Positions 36,281 to 44,224 of a stretch of 64,000 bases of DNA are shown piece after piece. Source of the stretch: Hydrogenispora ethanolica (GTDB lineage Bacteria; Bacillota; UBA4882; UBA8346); NCBI RefSeq assembly GCF_004340685.1, contig NZ_SLUN01000001.1, forward strand, positions 248,001 through 312,000, given 5' to 3'. A program made the translations under genes and the position numbers. Position 1 is the stretch's first letter, and each line of letters opens with the position of its first letter. Below the pieces are notes generated by a model that saw only the letters and a program-made list of their open reading frames with translations, searched no databases and was not told the origin of the DNA.

Positions 36281-36391
36281 TTTCGTCACCTCCGTCGCCT
36301 TCGCCCGCTCACCGGGGAAAAGCTGCGCTTTCCGGTGAAAACCGTGCCGGGCCGCGTTCCGGGGAATGCGGCCCGGCGACGACGAGCCAGG

Positions 36392-36829
36392 CTACTCGGC
36401 GGCAGCCGCCAGTTTCGCGCCTAACTCCTTGCACTGGGCCAGGCCGGTTTCGTCGGGAGTGTTATTGACCGCCAGGCCGTCCGCGACCAGCCGGGCTCCG
36501 GTTCCCGCCATCCGTTCCTGCCAGTCGCGCAGCCACTGGCCGTCGCCCCAGTCATAGGAGCCGAAAAGCGCCAGCGGTTTCCCCTGGAGACCGGCGCCTT
36601 CCAGTGCTTGCACGAAAGGCTCCATCTCCGACTCCTCCAGCACCTCGACGCCCATCGAGGGGCAGCCCAGCGCCGCCGCGTCCGCTCCGAGCACCTGCTC
36701 CCGGGAGGCTTTGGCCACCGCCGTCACGGTGACGGAGGCGCCCGCCGCCCGCGCTCCTTCGGCCACCGCCTCGGCCATGGCCTGGGTATTCCCGGTGCCA
36801 CTCCAGTAAACAATGGCTACCTGTTTCAT
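36392..36829 (-). CDS. Flavodoxin
   Basis: 145-residue flavodoxin with the FMN phosphate loop YWSGTGNTQAMA at residues 8-19, and the FMN-flanking loops GCPSMGVE and GSYDWGDG. It is an electron carrier that can replace ferredoxin when iron is short, matching its place at the end of the feo series. GGAGG lies eight bases before the ATG. Confidence 0.95.
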   Translation of the reverse strand: MKQVAIVYWSGTGNTQAMAEAVAEGARAAGASVTVTAVAKASREQVLGADAAALGCPSMGVEVLEESEMEPFVQALEGAGLQGKPLALFGSYDWGDGQWLRDWQERMAGTGARLVADGLAVNNTPDETGLAQCKELGAKLAAAAE

Positions 36830-36958
36830 TTTGAATTCCTCCAGTTTGATGGTTCATTCAAGCCGCTGCCGCGCGGGCGGTCGAATCCGCAACGGCCCGC
36901 GTCCCGCGAAGCGGAGAGGACGGACCGTTGCACGCCGGCACTGCCGGGGATCGACCGC

Positions 36959-37111
36959 TCACTTGGGAGGGTCATGATGTCCGCAGCCCGGACAGTTGGC
37001 GCTGTCGCCGCATTCGCAATCGCACCCGCCCTTTTTGAGGGAGCGGTTGATGTACCAGGCCGCCAGTCCCACTAAGACCACCACTGTAGCGATGAGGATC
37101 AATTTATCCAT
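36959..37111 (-). CDS. FeoB-associated Cys-rich membrane protein
   Basis: 50-residue protein: one N-terminal membrane helix (MDKLILIATVVVLVGLAAWY), a basic stretch, then CDCECG, CPGCGHH. This is the small Cys-rich membrane protein that accompanies feoB in many Bacillota. It may handle Fe2+ after import. GGAG precedes the ATG at 37109-37111 by about nine bases. It lies between the flavodoxin and HD-GYP genes on the same strand. Confidence 0.88.
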   Translation of the reverse strand: MDKLILIATVVVLVGLAAWYINRSLKKGGCDCECGDSANCPGCGHHDPPK

Positions 37112-37180
37112 GGTTCAAATCTCCTTTCGGACCTATCCGTCCGTATTCTTGATGGATTGAATTCCCGGCCCCCGCCGTTT

Positions 37181-37873
37181 CTATCCGGCATGGGCCCGGG
37201 CGCGCTTGGCCGATAACGCCGCCACGGTCTGGAGCCTGCCCGTCACCGCGGTTTCCGCCGACGGCCGCGACGGCAGGGCGTGATCGATGGCCCGCTGAAA
37301 CAGGGGCAGCTCCGGCAGCAGTTCCACCAGCGCCGGATCGAACTGCCGGCCGCGGTTGGCCCGGAGCTCCCGCCAGCATTCCTCGGGGCTGAGCGGCTTC
37401 CGGTAGGGGCGGGCCGAACTCATGGCGTCGACCGCGTCACAGATGGCGATGATCCGCGAGCTGAAAGGGATAGCTTCGCCCTTCAGTCCCAGCGGGTAAC
37501 CCAGTCCGTCCCAGCGCTCGTGATGATAGAGGATGATCTCCGCCAAATGCCGCAACTGGCTGGATTGGCCCAGGATCTGGTAGCCGATGACCGGATGCTC
37601 GCGGATGATGGTTTGCTCCTCCGGCAGCAGCGGCCCGTTCTTATTCAGGATCCCGTCCGGAATGCCGATCTTGCCGATGTCGTGGAGATGGGCCGCCAGG
37701 TGCAGGTCTTCCAGCGCTTCCTCCCGCAGGCCCGCTTTTCCGCCCAGTTCGTAGGCGAGGTCCGCCACCCGGGTCGAATGGCCCTTGGTGTAGGGGTCCT
37801 TGGCCTCCAGCGCCGCCACCAGACAGTCGATGATCTCGTGGTAAATCTCGGCCGTCACCCACCAGGAGCTCAT
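37181..37873 (-). CDS. HD-GYP domain phosphodiesterase
   Basis: 230 residues. The HD motif is in HLAAHLHDIGKIGIPDGIL and the GYP loop in HHERWDGLGYP, with DPYTKGHSTRVADLA ahead of it. Complete HD-GYP proteins hydrolyse cyclic di-GMP. It has no receiver or sensory domain; residues after ~190 are a short helical tail. The ATG overlaps the DUF2325 stop by four bases (ATGA), so the two are coupled. Confidence 0.9.
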   Translation of the reverse strand: MSSWWVTAEIYHEIIDCLVAALEAKDPYTKGHSTRVADLAYELGGKAGLREEALEDLHLAAHLHDIGKIGIPDGILNKNGPLLPEEQTIIREHPVIGYQILGQSSQLRHLAEIILYHHERWDGLGYPLGLKGEAIPFSSRIIAICDAVDAMSSARPYRKPLSPEECWRELRANRGRQFDPALVELLPELPLFQRAIDHALPSRPSAETAVTGRLQTVAALSAKRARAHAG

Positions 37874-38175
37874 CGCAGCGACGCTTTCCCGGCATCGGCC
37901 TTCAACGCGCCGATGGCCCTGCTGATCTCGGACCAGGAACGGCGGGCGAACACCGTTTGGACCCCGCGGCGCTTGGCCGCGGCCTTGACTTCCAGCGCCA
38001 GGGTGTGATTCAAATAATCCACCAGGACCAGGACGCCTTCGGCTTCCCGCGGGATCTCCGTCTTGATGTCGCTCTTCTTCCGCCCGGTCACGTGATGCAC
38101 CAGATGGAACCCTTCCGCCTTCAGCAGCGAGGGGATCTTTCCCAAACGGTCTCCACCGAAAATAACGATCGACAT
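37870..38175 (-). CDS. DUF2325-family protein
   Basis: 101 residues, starting MSIVIFGGDRLGKIPSLL, with GVLVLVDYLNHTLALEVKAAA and VQTVFARRSWSEI: the DUF2325 pattern, a small Rossmann-like domain of unknown function. It is coupled to the HD-GYP gene and 34 bp after the DUF3793 gene. Its presence in iron operons is suggestive only. Confidence 0.82.
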   Translation of the reverse strand: MSIVIFGGDRLGKIPSLLKAEGFHLVHHVTGRKKSDIKTEIPREAEGVLVLVDYLNHTLALEVKAAAKRRGVQTVFARRSWSEISRAIGALKADAGKASLR

Positions 38176-38209
38176 GTTGCTTCTCCCCTGTCTGTAATCA
38201 TTTTCTCCG

Positions 38210-38887
38210 TCATCCGGCCGCCGCGTCGGCCAGCCGCGAGGCCTTGCCGCTCAGGTAATCCCCGGGCGGATTGCCGGCCAGCATCAACCGGATGAATTCC
38301 AGCTTCGCTTCGTAAAATAGGGCGAATAACGCTTGCTTGCGGCCGGGATCATGGTATACCTTCCAGTAGCCGTCCGCCAAGGCCCTTTTGCCGCCGTGGT
38401 GGATGAAACCTAACACGTCCGGCAGCGGAATGCCGAGGAACAGCCCGATCTCGTGGGGACACCCCGTCCGGTAGTGTTCCTTCAGATCAGCCAGCGCCCC
38501 CTCGACCGTCAGTTCTTTGCGGTATCCCAGCGTTTCCAGGAACAGCGCCACCTGCCGGTTGACCAACACCTCCCGCAGCAGCCCGGGATGGTAAAGGAGC
38601 ACCGCCGTCTGAGCGGCGGTCTGATAAAGCTCCTCATACCGGAAATCGGCGGTCCAGGGAATCAGCGTCCGGTGCTCCCGCCAGGCGTCGCGCAAGAGAC
38701 GGCGCCGGTCATTGGCGAAGGTGACGATGACGGCCGGCTTATAACCCTTGAGGACCGGGGCGCCATGATAGGCGACCGCGTGCAGGACATACTCCTCATT
38801 CCGCAGGTGCTTCCAATTCTGTAGATAACGGATCTCCAAATCCTTCCTCATGTCCTTGGCCCCCGTCCCGGTGAATCCCTCTTTCAT
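38210..38887 (-). CDS. DUF3793-family protein
   Basis: 225 residues, soluble, with the DUF3793 features CPHEIGLFLGIPLPDVLGFI and KVYHDPGRKQALFALF. The role is unknown, but the family often lies beside flavodoxin and feo genes. Two starts are possible: ATG 38887, where AAGG directly abuts it, and ATG 38851 with a purine-rich region upstream. A perfect DtxR-type dyad lies 18-33 bp upstream of the first start, so this gene probably begins an iron-controlled sub-operon after feoB. Confidence 0.8.
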   Translation of the reverse strand: MKEGFTGTGAKDMRKDLEIRYLQNWKHLRNEEYVLHAVAYHGAPVLKGYKPAVIVTFANDRRRLLRDAWREHRTLIPWTADFRYEELYQTAAQTAVLLYHPGLLREVLVNRQVALFLETLGYRKELTVEGALADLKEHYRTGCPHEIGLFLGIPLPDVLGFIHHGGKRALADGYWKVYHDPGRKQALFALFYEAKLEFIRLMLAGNPPGDYLSGKASRLADAAAG

Positions 38888-38904
38888 CCTTACGCCGCAC
38901 CAAA

Positions 38905-38920
38905 GTTAGTTATGACTAAC
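38905..38920 (-). promoter_or_regulatory. DtxR-type operator upstream of DUF3793
   Basis: GTTAGTTATGACTAAC, a perfect 6-4-6 dyad that extends three more base pairs on each side (38902-38923). It sits between the feoB stop and the DUF3793 start, so the downstream genes can be controlled separately. Confidence 0.88.
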
Positions 38921-39035
38921 TTTATCTTGAAAAAAAAGTCCCTTTTTTATACTTTCAATCGCCGGGCGCTGTCCCGGCGGCGCTGGCGCGAGGCCAGCGC
39001 CGCCGTTCGTTGCAGCCCTGCGCCGGGATGCTTCG

Positions 39036-41375
39036 TCAGACCGATAGTTTCGGCCCGGCGCCGTCGTTCAAGGAACCCTGATTGCCCCTGCCAAGCCACC
39101 AGAAGTACAGCACCATCGCCGCGAACATCAGCAGCGGAACGACGATCCAGATTACCTGGTGACCCAGGGTCAATTGATAGAACAAGGTCGCCACAATCCA
39201 TGCCAAAAGCGTCAGATAGCCCAGCGCCAGCATACCGTAGCCTTTGCCGATCTCCCGGAGGATGGCGCCCAATGCGGCCACGCACGGCATGTAAATCAAC
39301 ACCAGCAGCAAGTAGGCGTAGGCTTGCAGCGGTCCCTGCGGGAAATACCGCTTCATCGAGGCGTAAACCCGCTGATCGGCGCCGACTTCCTCGGCCACCG
39401 CCTCCTGGTCGGAACTGACGATCCCCAAGCCCAGCGGATCCCGGAGGCTGTCCCAGACTCCGCTCAACGCATCCGGAATCGAGGCTCCGGCTTCCTTGAT
39501 GCCGGCCCAGAAATCAAAACCTTCTTCTTCCCCGGCCGCCGCGTCTTTCTCGTCCGCGGCCACATAATCGATCTGGCTGTAGAGCGAATTCAAGGTACCG
39601 ACGACCGCTTCCTTGGCCAGAATTCCGGTGAAGATGCCCACCGCCGCCGGCCAGTTGTCTTTCTCCATCCCCATCGGCTCGAAGATCGGGGTGATCGTCC
39701 GTCCGATCTGCGACAGCACCGATTTGGAGGAGTCTTCATTGCCGAAGGTGCCGTCGGTTCCGAACGAATTGAGCAGCGCCAGAATGGCGACGACCACGAT
39801 GATGATCTTGGTCCGGAATAAGAAAACTTTCAAACGGCTCCAGGTGTAGGACATGATGTTGCCGAACCGCGGCATGTGATAGGCCGGCATCTCCATGACG
39901 AAGTGGGCCGGCTCGCCCCGGAAGAGCGTATTCTTTAGCAGCAAGCCCGTCAACACGGCCAGAACCATCCCCACCAGGTACAGCGAGAAAACCATATTGC
40001 CGGAACCGGCGCCGAAAAAGGCCGCCCCAAACAAGGCGTATACCGGCAAACGGGCGCCGCAGGACATCAAAGGAATCATAAACACGGTCAGATAGCGGTC
40101 CCGTTTATTCTCCAGGGTCCGGGCGGACATGATCGCCGGCACGCCGCAGCCGAAGCCCACCAGCATCGGGACGAACGATTTGCCCGGCAGACCGATCCAG
40201 CGCATGAAACGGTCCATCACGAAAGCCGCCCGCGCCATGTAACCCGAGTCCTCCAGGATGGAAAGCATGAAAAACAGCATGAAAATGACGGGAATGAAGG
40301 TAGCCAGGGTCTGAACGCCGGCCCCGATGCCGCCCGCCACAATCGAGATGAGCCATTCCGGAACGCTGAGCGTCGCCAAGAGGTGCCCCAATCCGTCGAC
40401 AAAGATCGTTCCGAACAGGATGTCGAAGAAATCGATGAAGGCCCCGCCCACATTGATGGTGGCCCAAAAGACCACGTACATCATTCCCAAAAAGAGCGGG
40501 ATCCCCAGCCAGCGGTGCATGGCGACCTTGTCAATCCGGTCGCTGGCCGATTCCTTGGCCGCGCTCCGCCGGAGCACGCCCTCGGTCAATTGGTAAATAA
40601 ACTGGTAACGCGCATCGGCCAAAACCACGTCGCTGGTCTCGCCGGACTCCGCTTCGATCTTGGCGAGTTCGGCCCGGATCTCCTGCTCCGGCAGCGCGCC
40701 CGCGGCGACCACTTTGGCGATGACCCAGGCGTCCTGCTCCAATAGTTTCAGTCCGACCCAACGGTCGGTGGCGCCGAGAGTTTTGGCGACCTCTTTCAGC
40801 TTCGGCGTCCAGGCTTCCAGGATCTGTTCGACCGCCGCCGGATATTGGGCCAGCTTCCGCGAGACGGTCCGTTCCCGCCAAGCCTTGGCCATCGCCTCTT
40901 TGACCCGGCCGAGGTCCTTTTTCTGGGTCGCGCTGATGCCCACCACCGGGCAGCCCAGCCGTTTTTCGAGGCCGGCCAGGTCGATGGCGATCCCTTTGGC
41001 GGCGGCCAAATCCATCATATTCGCCAGAATCAGGACCGGCACGCCCATCTCCACCAATTGGGTGGTCAGATAGAGGTTCCGTTCCAGGTTGGTGGCATCG
41101 AGGATGTTCACCACCAGCCCCGGCTCGCCGCTGAGGATATAGTCCCGGGCCACCCGCTCATCCTCGGATTGCACCGCCAGGGAGTAAATGCCGGGCAAGT
41201 CGACCAGGGTAATCGCCTCACCGCCGCCGTCCAAAACCATTCGGCCTTCCTTCTTCTCGACCGTGACACCCGGCCAGTTGCCGATCCGCTGGTTGCTGCC
41301 TGTCAAAGCGTTAAACAGCGTGGTCTTGCCGCAGTTGGGATTGCCCACCACGGCAATGGTCTGTACCTTCGCCAT
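39036..41375 (-). CDS. feoB: Ferrous iron transporter FeoB
   Basis: 779-residue Fe2+ importer. N-terminal GTPase domain: G1 GNPNCGKTT (residues 11-19), switch I NWPGVTVEKKEG, G3 DLPGIYSL, G4-like NMMD. Then a helical spacer and a membrane domain with two Gate/Nucleoside-recognition segments (VGFGCGVPAIMSART and IPLMSCGARLPVYALF). GGAGG lies eight bases before the ATG, which overlaps the feoA stop by one base. An acidic cytoplasmic loop (EKDAAAGEEEG) is present. A normal, complete FeoB. Confidence 0.97.
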   Translation of the reverse strand: MAKVQTIAVVGNPNCGKTTLFNALTGSNQRIGNWPGVTVEKKEGRMVLDGGGEAITLVDLPGIYSLAVQSEDERVARDYILSGEPGLVVNILDATNLERNLYLTTQLVEMGVPVLILANMMDLAAAKGIAIDLAGLEKRLGCPVVGISATQKKDLGRVKEAMAKAWRERTVSRKLAQYPAAVEQILEAWTPKLKEVAKTLGATDRWVGLKLLEQDAWVIAKVVAAGALPEQEIRAELAKIEAESGETSDVVLADARYQFIYQLTEGVLRRSAAKESASDRIDKVAMHRWLGIPLFLGMMYVVFWATINVGGAFIDFFDILFGTIFVDGLGHLLATLSVPEWLISIVAGGIGAGVQTLATFIPVIFMLFFMLSILEDSGYMARAAFVMDRFMRWIGLPGKSFVPMLVGFGCGVPAIMSARTLENKRDRYLTVFMIPLMSCGARLPVYALFGAAFFGAGSGNMVFSLYLVGMVLAVLTGLLLKNTLFRGEPAHFVMEMPAYHMPRFGNIMSYTWSRLKVFLFRTKIIIVVVAILALLNSFGTDGTFGNEDSSKSVLSQIGRTITPIFEPMGMEKDNWPAAVGIFTGILAKEAVVGTLNSLYSQIDYVAADEKDAAAGEEEGFDFWAGIKEAGASIPDALSGVWDSLRDPLGLGIVSSDQEAVAEEVGADQRVYASMKRYFPQGPLQAYAYLLLVLIYMPCVAALGAILREIGKGYGMLALGYLTLLAWIVATLFYQLTLGHQVIWIVVPLLMFAAMVLYFWWLGRGNQGSLNDGAGPKLSV

Positions 41376-41614
41376 TAGCTTTTCCTCCGTATCTTCAGAA
41401 TATCGGCTTCCGCTTTGCGCAACGATAAGTTATACCCGCGGACCATGACTTCCACCGGATCGCCCAGCGGCGCGATTTTAAGCAGCTTAACCTCGATCCC
41501 TTTGGTCAATCCCATCGCCAGCAGCTTGCTGCGGTACGCCGGGTCCGCCCCTTCATAGCCCACGACCTCGGCAACATCCCCCGGACTCAGATCTTTCAAT
41601 CGATCGGTCATCAT
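41375..41614 (-). CDS. feoA: FeoA-domain protein
   Basis: 79-residue SH3-like FeoA: LAMGLTKGIEVKLLKIAPLG and VMVRGYNLSLRKAEA are the typical core. It probably binds and tunes FeoB. It overlaps both neighbours by one base (TAATG), a tightly coupled trio. Confidence 0.93.
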   Translation of the reverse strand: MMTDRLKDLSPGDVAEVVGYEGADPAYRSKLLAMGLTKGIEVKLLKIAPLGDPVEVMVRGYNLSLRKAEADILKIRRKS

Positions 41615-41943
41615 TAAATCCCCCTTCCCCGTGCCGTGGCCGCGCCGGAATTGACGTGAATCCGGCCCAATGTTCCCCAGTCCACCATCACCCGGCTGTC
41701 GTCGACGCGAAGCACATACGGCTGGTGTTTTTCGCCCCGGGTCACGGTAACCGTCTTTCCCGGAACGATCCCCAAAGCCATCATTTTACATCGGAAGTCT
41801 TCGCCGCCCTCCAAGCGCTGCACCGTGCCGCAGTCTCCCGAACGCAAATCGCACAGGGTGCACGGTCCGGTGCTGTTTTCGGTTCCGCCGCTATCCTTCC
41901 GAAGCAAACTCCGGTTTTTTAAGGCTCCAAAGAACATCGCCAT
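41614..41943 (-). CDS. Second FeoA-domain protein with Cys-rich N-terminal extension
   Basis: 109 residues. The C-terminal ~75 are a FeoA fold (CKMMALGIVPGKTVTVTRGE). The N-terminal extension contains GPCTLCDLRSGDCG, whose cysteines could bind iron or an Fe-S cluster. First gene of the feo operon, with AAGGTG before the ATG and DtxR-type boxes at 41964 and 42059 upstream. Confidence 0.88.
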   Translation of the reverse strand: MAMFFGALKNRSLLRKDSGGTENSTGPCTLCDLRSGDCGTVQRLEGGEDFRCKMMALGIVPGKTVTVTRGEKHQPYVLRVDDSRVMVDWGTLGRIHVNSGAATARGRGI

Positions 41944-41963
41944 GGTATATCACCTTTCCTTGA

Positions 41964-41979
41964 GTTAGTCATCCCTAAC
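41964..41979 (-). promoter_or_regulatory. DtxR-type operator at the feo start
   Basis: GTTAGTCATCCCTAAC. One arm differs by one base from the consensus GTTAGT-N4-ACTAAC. It lies 21 bp upstream of the first feo start codon. Confidence 0.8.
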
Positions 41980-42058
41980 AAGTTCCTAAAAATAAAATTT
42001 CCCGAAAAAAACTCCGCTTCTTCAAAACTTTTCATTGTGGTGTTTTTCCGAAAAATTT

Positions 42059-42074
42059 GTTAGCTAAAACTAAC
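42059..42074 (-). promoter_or_regulatory. Second DtxR-type operator in the feo leader
   Basis: GTTAGCTAAAACTAAC, with one arm differing by one base. It lies 95 bp upstream of the 41964 site and 21 bp downstream of the repressor gene, so the feo promoter region is bracketed by two boxes. Confidence 0.8.
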
Positions 42075-42095
42075 ATCACACCAAAAAATTTAGAA

Positions 42096-42527
42096 TCATT
42101 CCTTCTCGCCGGTACCCCCGCCTTTACCGGGTCCCGACTGTATCAGGCCGGTGAGATAATCCACCAGTTTTTCCATGGTAACCGGGCTAATATAATGTTC
42201 GATGCTGCAGGCGTCCTTTTCGGCGGTCTTGGGATCGACCCGCAGGATATCGCTGAAAAACCTCTTTAATATCTCGTGCCGCTCCCGGACTTTCCTGGCT
42301 TTGGCCTCGCCCAGCTCGGTCAGTTCCAGCGGACCGTACCGTTCGTGTACCAAAAGCTTCAGATCGACCAGCTTCGCCACGGCCTGGTTGACGCTGGACT
42401 TGGCCACCTGCAGTTTTTCGGCCAGATCGGTCACCCGGATCGTTCCATTCTCCGCCTTCAGATCCAGAATCTCTTCCAAGTAATCTTCCAAGGATGGAGA
42501 GATCGGAGTTGAATCCAAATAGACCAT
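42096..42527 (-). CDS. DtxR/MntR-family iron-dependent repressor
   Basis: 143 residues (140 if TTG is used): winged HTH (RVTDLAEKLQVAKSSVNQAVAKL) plus a dimerisation/metal domain with KRFFSDILRVDPKTAEKDACSIEHYIS; Asp/Glu/Cys/His in the latter are the usual metal ligands. No SH3 domain, so MntR/short-IdeR architecture. The ATG at 42527 is only one base from GGAGG, while a TTG at 42516-42518 is ten bases from it; the true start is uncertain. An operator overlaps its own promoter, so it is autoregulated and probably senses Fe2+, given the feo neighbours. Confidence 0.9.
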   Translation of the reverse strand: MVYLDSTPISPSLEDYLEEILDLKAENGTIRVTDLAEKLQVAKSSVNQAVAKLVDLKLLVHERYGPLELTELGEAKARKVRERHEILKRFFSDILRVDPKTAEKDACSIEHYISPVTMEKLVDYLTGLIQSGPGKGGGTGEKE

Positions 42528-42538
42528 CCCTCCGTTTT

Positions 42539-42592
42539 GTTAGTACAAACTAACTTCATCTATAATCTACCGGATCCCAGACCGCTTGTCAA
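42539..42592 (-). promoter_or_regulatory. Autoregulated promoter of the DtxR-type repressor
   Basis: TTGACA (42587-42592), 17-bp spacer, TAGATT (42564-42569), and the dyad GTTAGTACAAACTAAC at 42539-42554 covering the transcription start. Perfect operator arms. Confidence 0.88.
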
Positions 42593-42661
42593 GCCGGAGA
42601 TTGAAATTTTTTCAAATCTGTTACTTATCTCCGGGTTCGCCGTCCTGCGCTCCGGCGCTAT

Positions 42662-42760
42662 AGCATTTTGATAAAGCGTAAACGGGCTTTGTTCTGCGAA
42701 AAGCGCGGTGATGCGTTCGCCCTTTTCACTCCAACCCCATCAACGCTTTGGCAAAATGCT
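42662..42760. repeat. Long imperfect hairpin upstream of uppP
   Basis: AGCATTTTGATAAAGCG (42662-42678) pairs with CGCTTTGGCAAAATGCT (42744-42760), 15 of 17 positions. The enclosed 65 nt has further GC-rich complementarity. It could be a structured RNA or a small palindromic element. A possible uppP promoter (TTTACC...TATAGT) follows at about 42775-42810. Confidence 0.55.
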
Positions 42761-42872
42761 GTATCAATTCCTCCTTTACCAGAACTGTCTGCAGATGGTA
42801 CTATAGTCATATGTGATTCACCATGCCGGAGCGGATCGTACCGTTCAATCTCGATAAAGGCGGTTACCCAAC

Positions 42873-43673
42873 GTGAGCGAGATCATCAAAGCCGTTATTT
42901 TAGGAATTGTCGAGGGTCTGACCGAATTTTTGCCGGTCTCCTCCACCGGGCACCTGATCGTCGTCAATGAGTTTATCAATTTTACCGGCCCCTTCGCCAA
43001 ACTGTTCGATATCGTCATTCAGCTGGGCGCCATTCTGGCGGTAGTCGTTTATTTCTGGAAGCGGCTCAATCCATTCAACCGCCGCCAGACTGCCCTGGAG
43101 CGCAGCGCGACCTGGGATATCTGGAAAAAGACCCTGGTGGGCGTGGCCCCGGCTTTACTGGTCGGCGCGGCGTTCGGCAAGCGGATCGAGGCCCATCTTT
43201 TCAATCCGACCGTGGTCGCTCTGACATTGCTCCTGGGCGGCCTGGTGCTGATTCTGGTCGAAGGGCGCGCCAGACACAGCCGGATCAGCTCCATCGGCCG
43301 GATGAATTACTCGACGGCGCTGGCCATCGGCTTCATCCAATGCCTGGCGATGATCCCGGGCACTTCCCGGTCGGCCGCGACTATCATCGGCGCGATCCTG
43401 CTCGGCGCCTCGCGGACCGTCGCCGCCGAATTCTCGTTCTTTTTGGCCGTGCCCACCCTGCTGGCGGCCTCGGCTTATTCACTACTCAAGACCGATCTCG
43501 TTCTGAGCGGCCCGCAGATCCAGGCATTGCTCACCGGCTTCATCATCTCCTTCGGCGTGGCCTGGCTGGTGATCGCCGGGTTCTTGCAGTACGTCGCCAA
43601 ACGGGATTTCAAACTCTTCGGTTATTACCGGATCTTTTTCGGCGTCTTTTTGCTGGTCCACTTCTTACGCTAA
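42873..43673 (+). CDS. uppP: Undecaprenyl-diphosphatase UppP (BacA)
   Basis: 266-residue membrane phosphatase that recycles undecaprenyl pyrophosphate for wall synthesis. It has the two signatures EGLTEFLPVSSTGHLIV (residues ~13-29) and PGTSRSAATIIGAILLG, plus 7-8 membrane helices. GTG start with AAAGGCGG nine bases upstream. The small secreted protein gene follows 11 bp downstream. Confidence 0.96.
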   Translation: MSEIIKAVILGIVEGLTEFLPVSSTGHLIVVNEFINFTGPFAKLFDIVIQLGAILAVVVYFWKRLNPFNRRQTALERSATWDIWKKTLVGVAPALLVGAAFGKRIEAHLFNPTVVALTLLLGGLVLILVEGRARHSRISSIGRMNYSTALAIGFIQCLAMIPGTSRSAATIIGAILLGASRTVAAEFSFFLAVPTLLAASAYSLLKTDLVLSGPQIQALLTGFIISFGVAWLVIAGFLQYVAKRDFKLFGYYRIFFGVFLLVHFLR

Positions 43674-43684
43674 CGGAGCGAATC

Positions 43685-44107
43685 ATGAGAAGCATTGTCA
43701 AGTCATTCATCCTCTGGCTCTTGGTGGCGCTGGCCGCCACGACGGTCTGGGCCGACAGCGCCAATCTGGACCGGCCGGATCCGGCGACGCTGGACGCCTA
43801 CCACCCGCAGGAATGGTCCTGGGTCGGCGTCTGGGATCCGGGCCGGACGATTCCCGCCGGCGCCACCGTGACCCGGGTCACGGTCCGCTGGTCCACCATG
43901 GGACAGCATTATTCGGGAATGCACCTGTACCTCTACAATGAATCCGGCGCCGGCGCTTTTGTCGGCAACAACGCGCCGCAACGCTCCTTTCAAGGCCAGC
44001 AAGCCCGCCAAAAATGGTATGTCAAGTTTTACGTGGACCGTTTGGAGTTCCCCGGAAACCCCCTTTACGTCGCCCCCACCCTGCTGCTGGATTACCAGGT
44101 GGACTGA
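43685..44107 (+). CDS. Small secreted protein of unknown function
   Basis: 140 residues with a clear signal peptide (MRSIVKSFILWLLVALAATTVWA) and a beta-rich, Trp/Tyr-rich mature domain (EWSWVGVWDPGRTIPAGATV; GMHLYLYNESGAG). I do not recognise the family. The alternation suggests a beta-sandwich. GGAG six bases before the ATG; cotranscribed with uppP. Confidence 0.75.
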   Translation: MRSIVKSFILWLLVALAATTVWADSANLDRPDPATLDAYHPQEWSWVGVWDPGRTIPAGATVTRVTVRWSTMGQHYSGMHLYLYNESGAGAFVGNNAPQRSFQGQQARQKWYVKFYVDRLEFPGNPLYVAPTLLLDYQVD

Positions 44108-44167
44108 ATGCCGCCCCTAACTTGTGAAGAGAAGTTCCGGGTACCATCGTTTCATCAAACAATTACC

Positions 44168-44191
44168 GAAGCCGCCCCAAAAGGCGGCTTC
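44168..44191. terminator. Hairpin between convergent genes
   Basis: GAAGCCGCC (44168-44176), loop CCAAAA, GGCGGCTTC (44183-44191). There is no T-tract on either side, so it is a weak intrinsic terminator at best. Confidence 0.5.
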
Positions 44192-44224
44192 AGTGTCTCA
44201 TAGCGCTTTCCCAACCGGTCCGGC

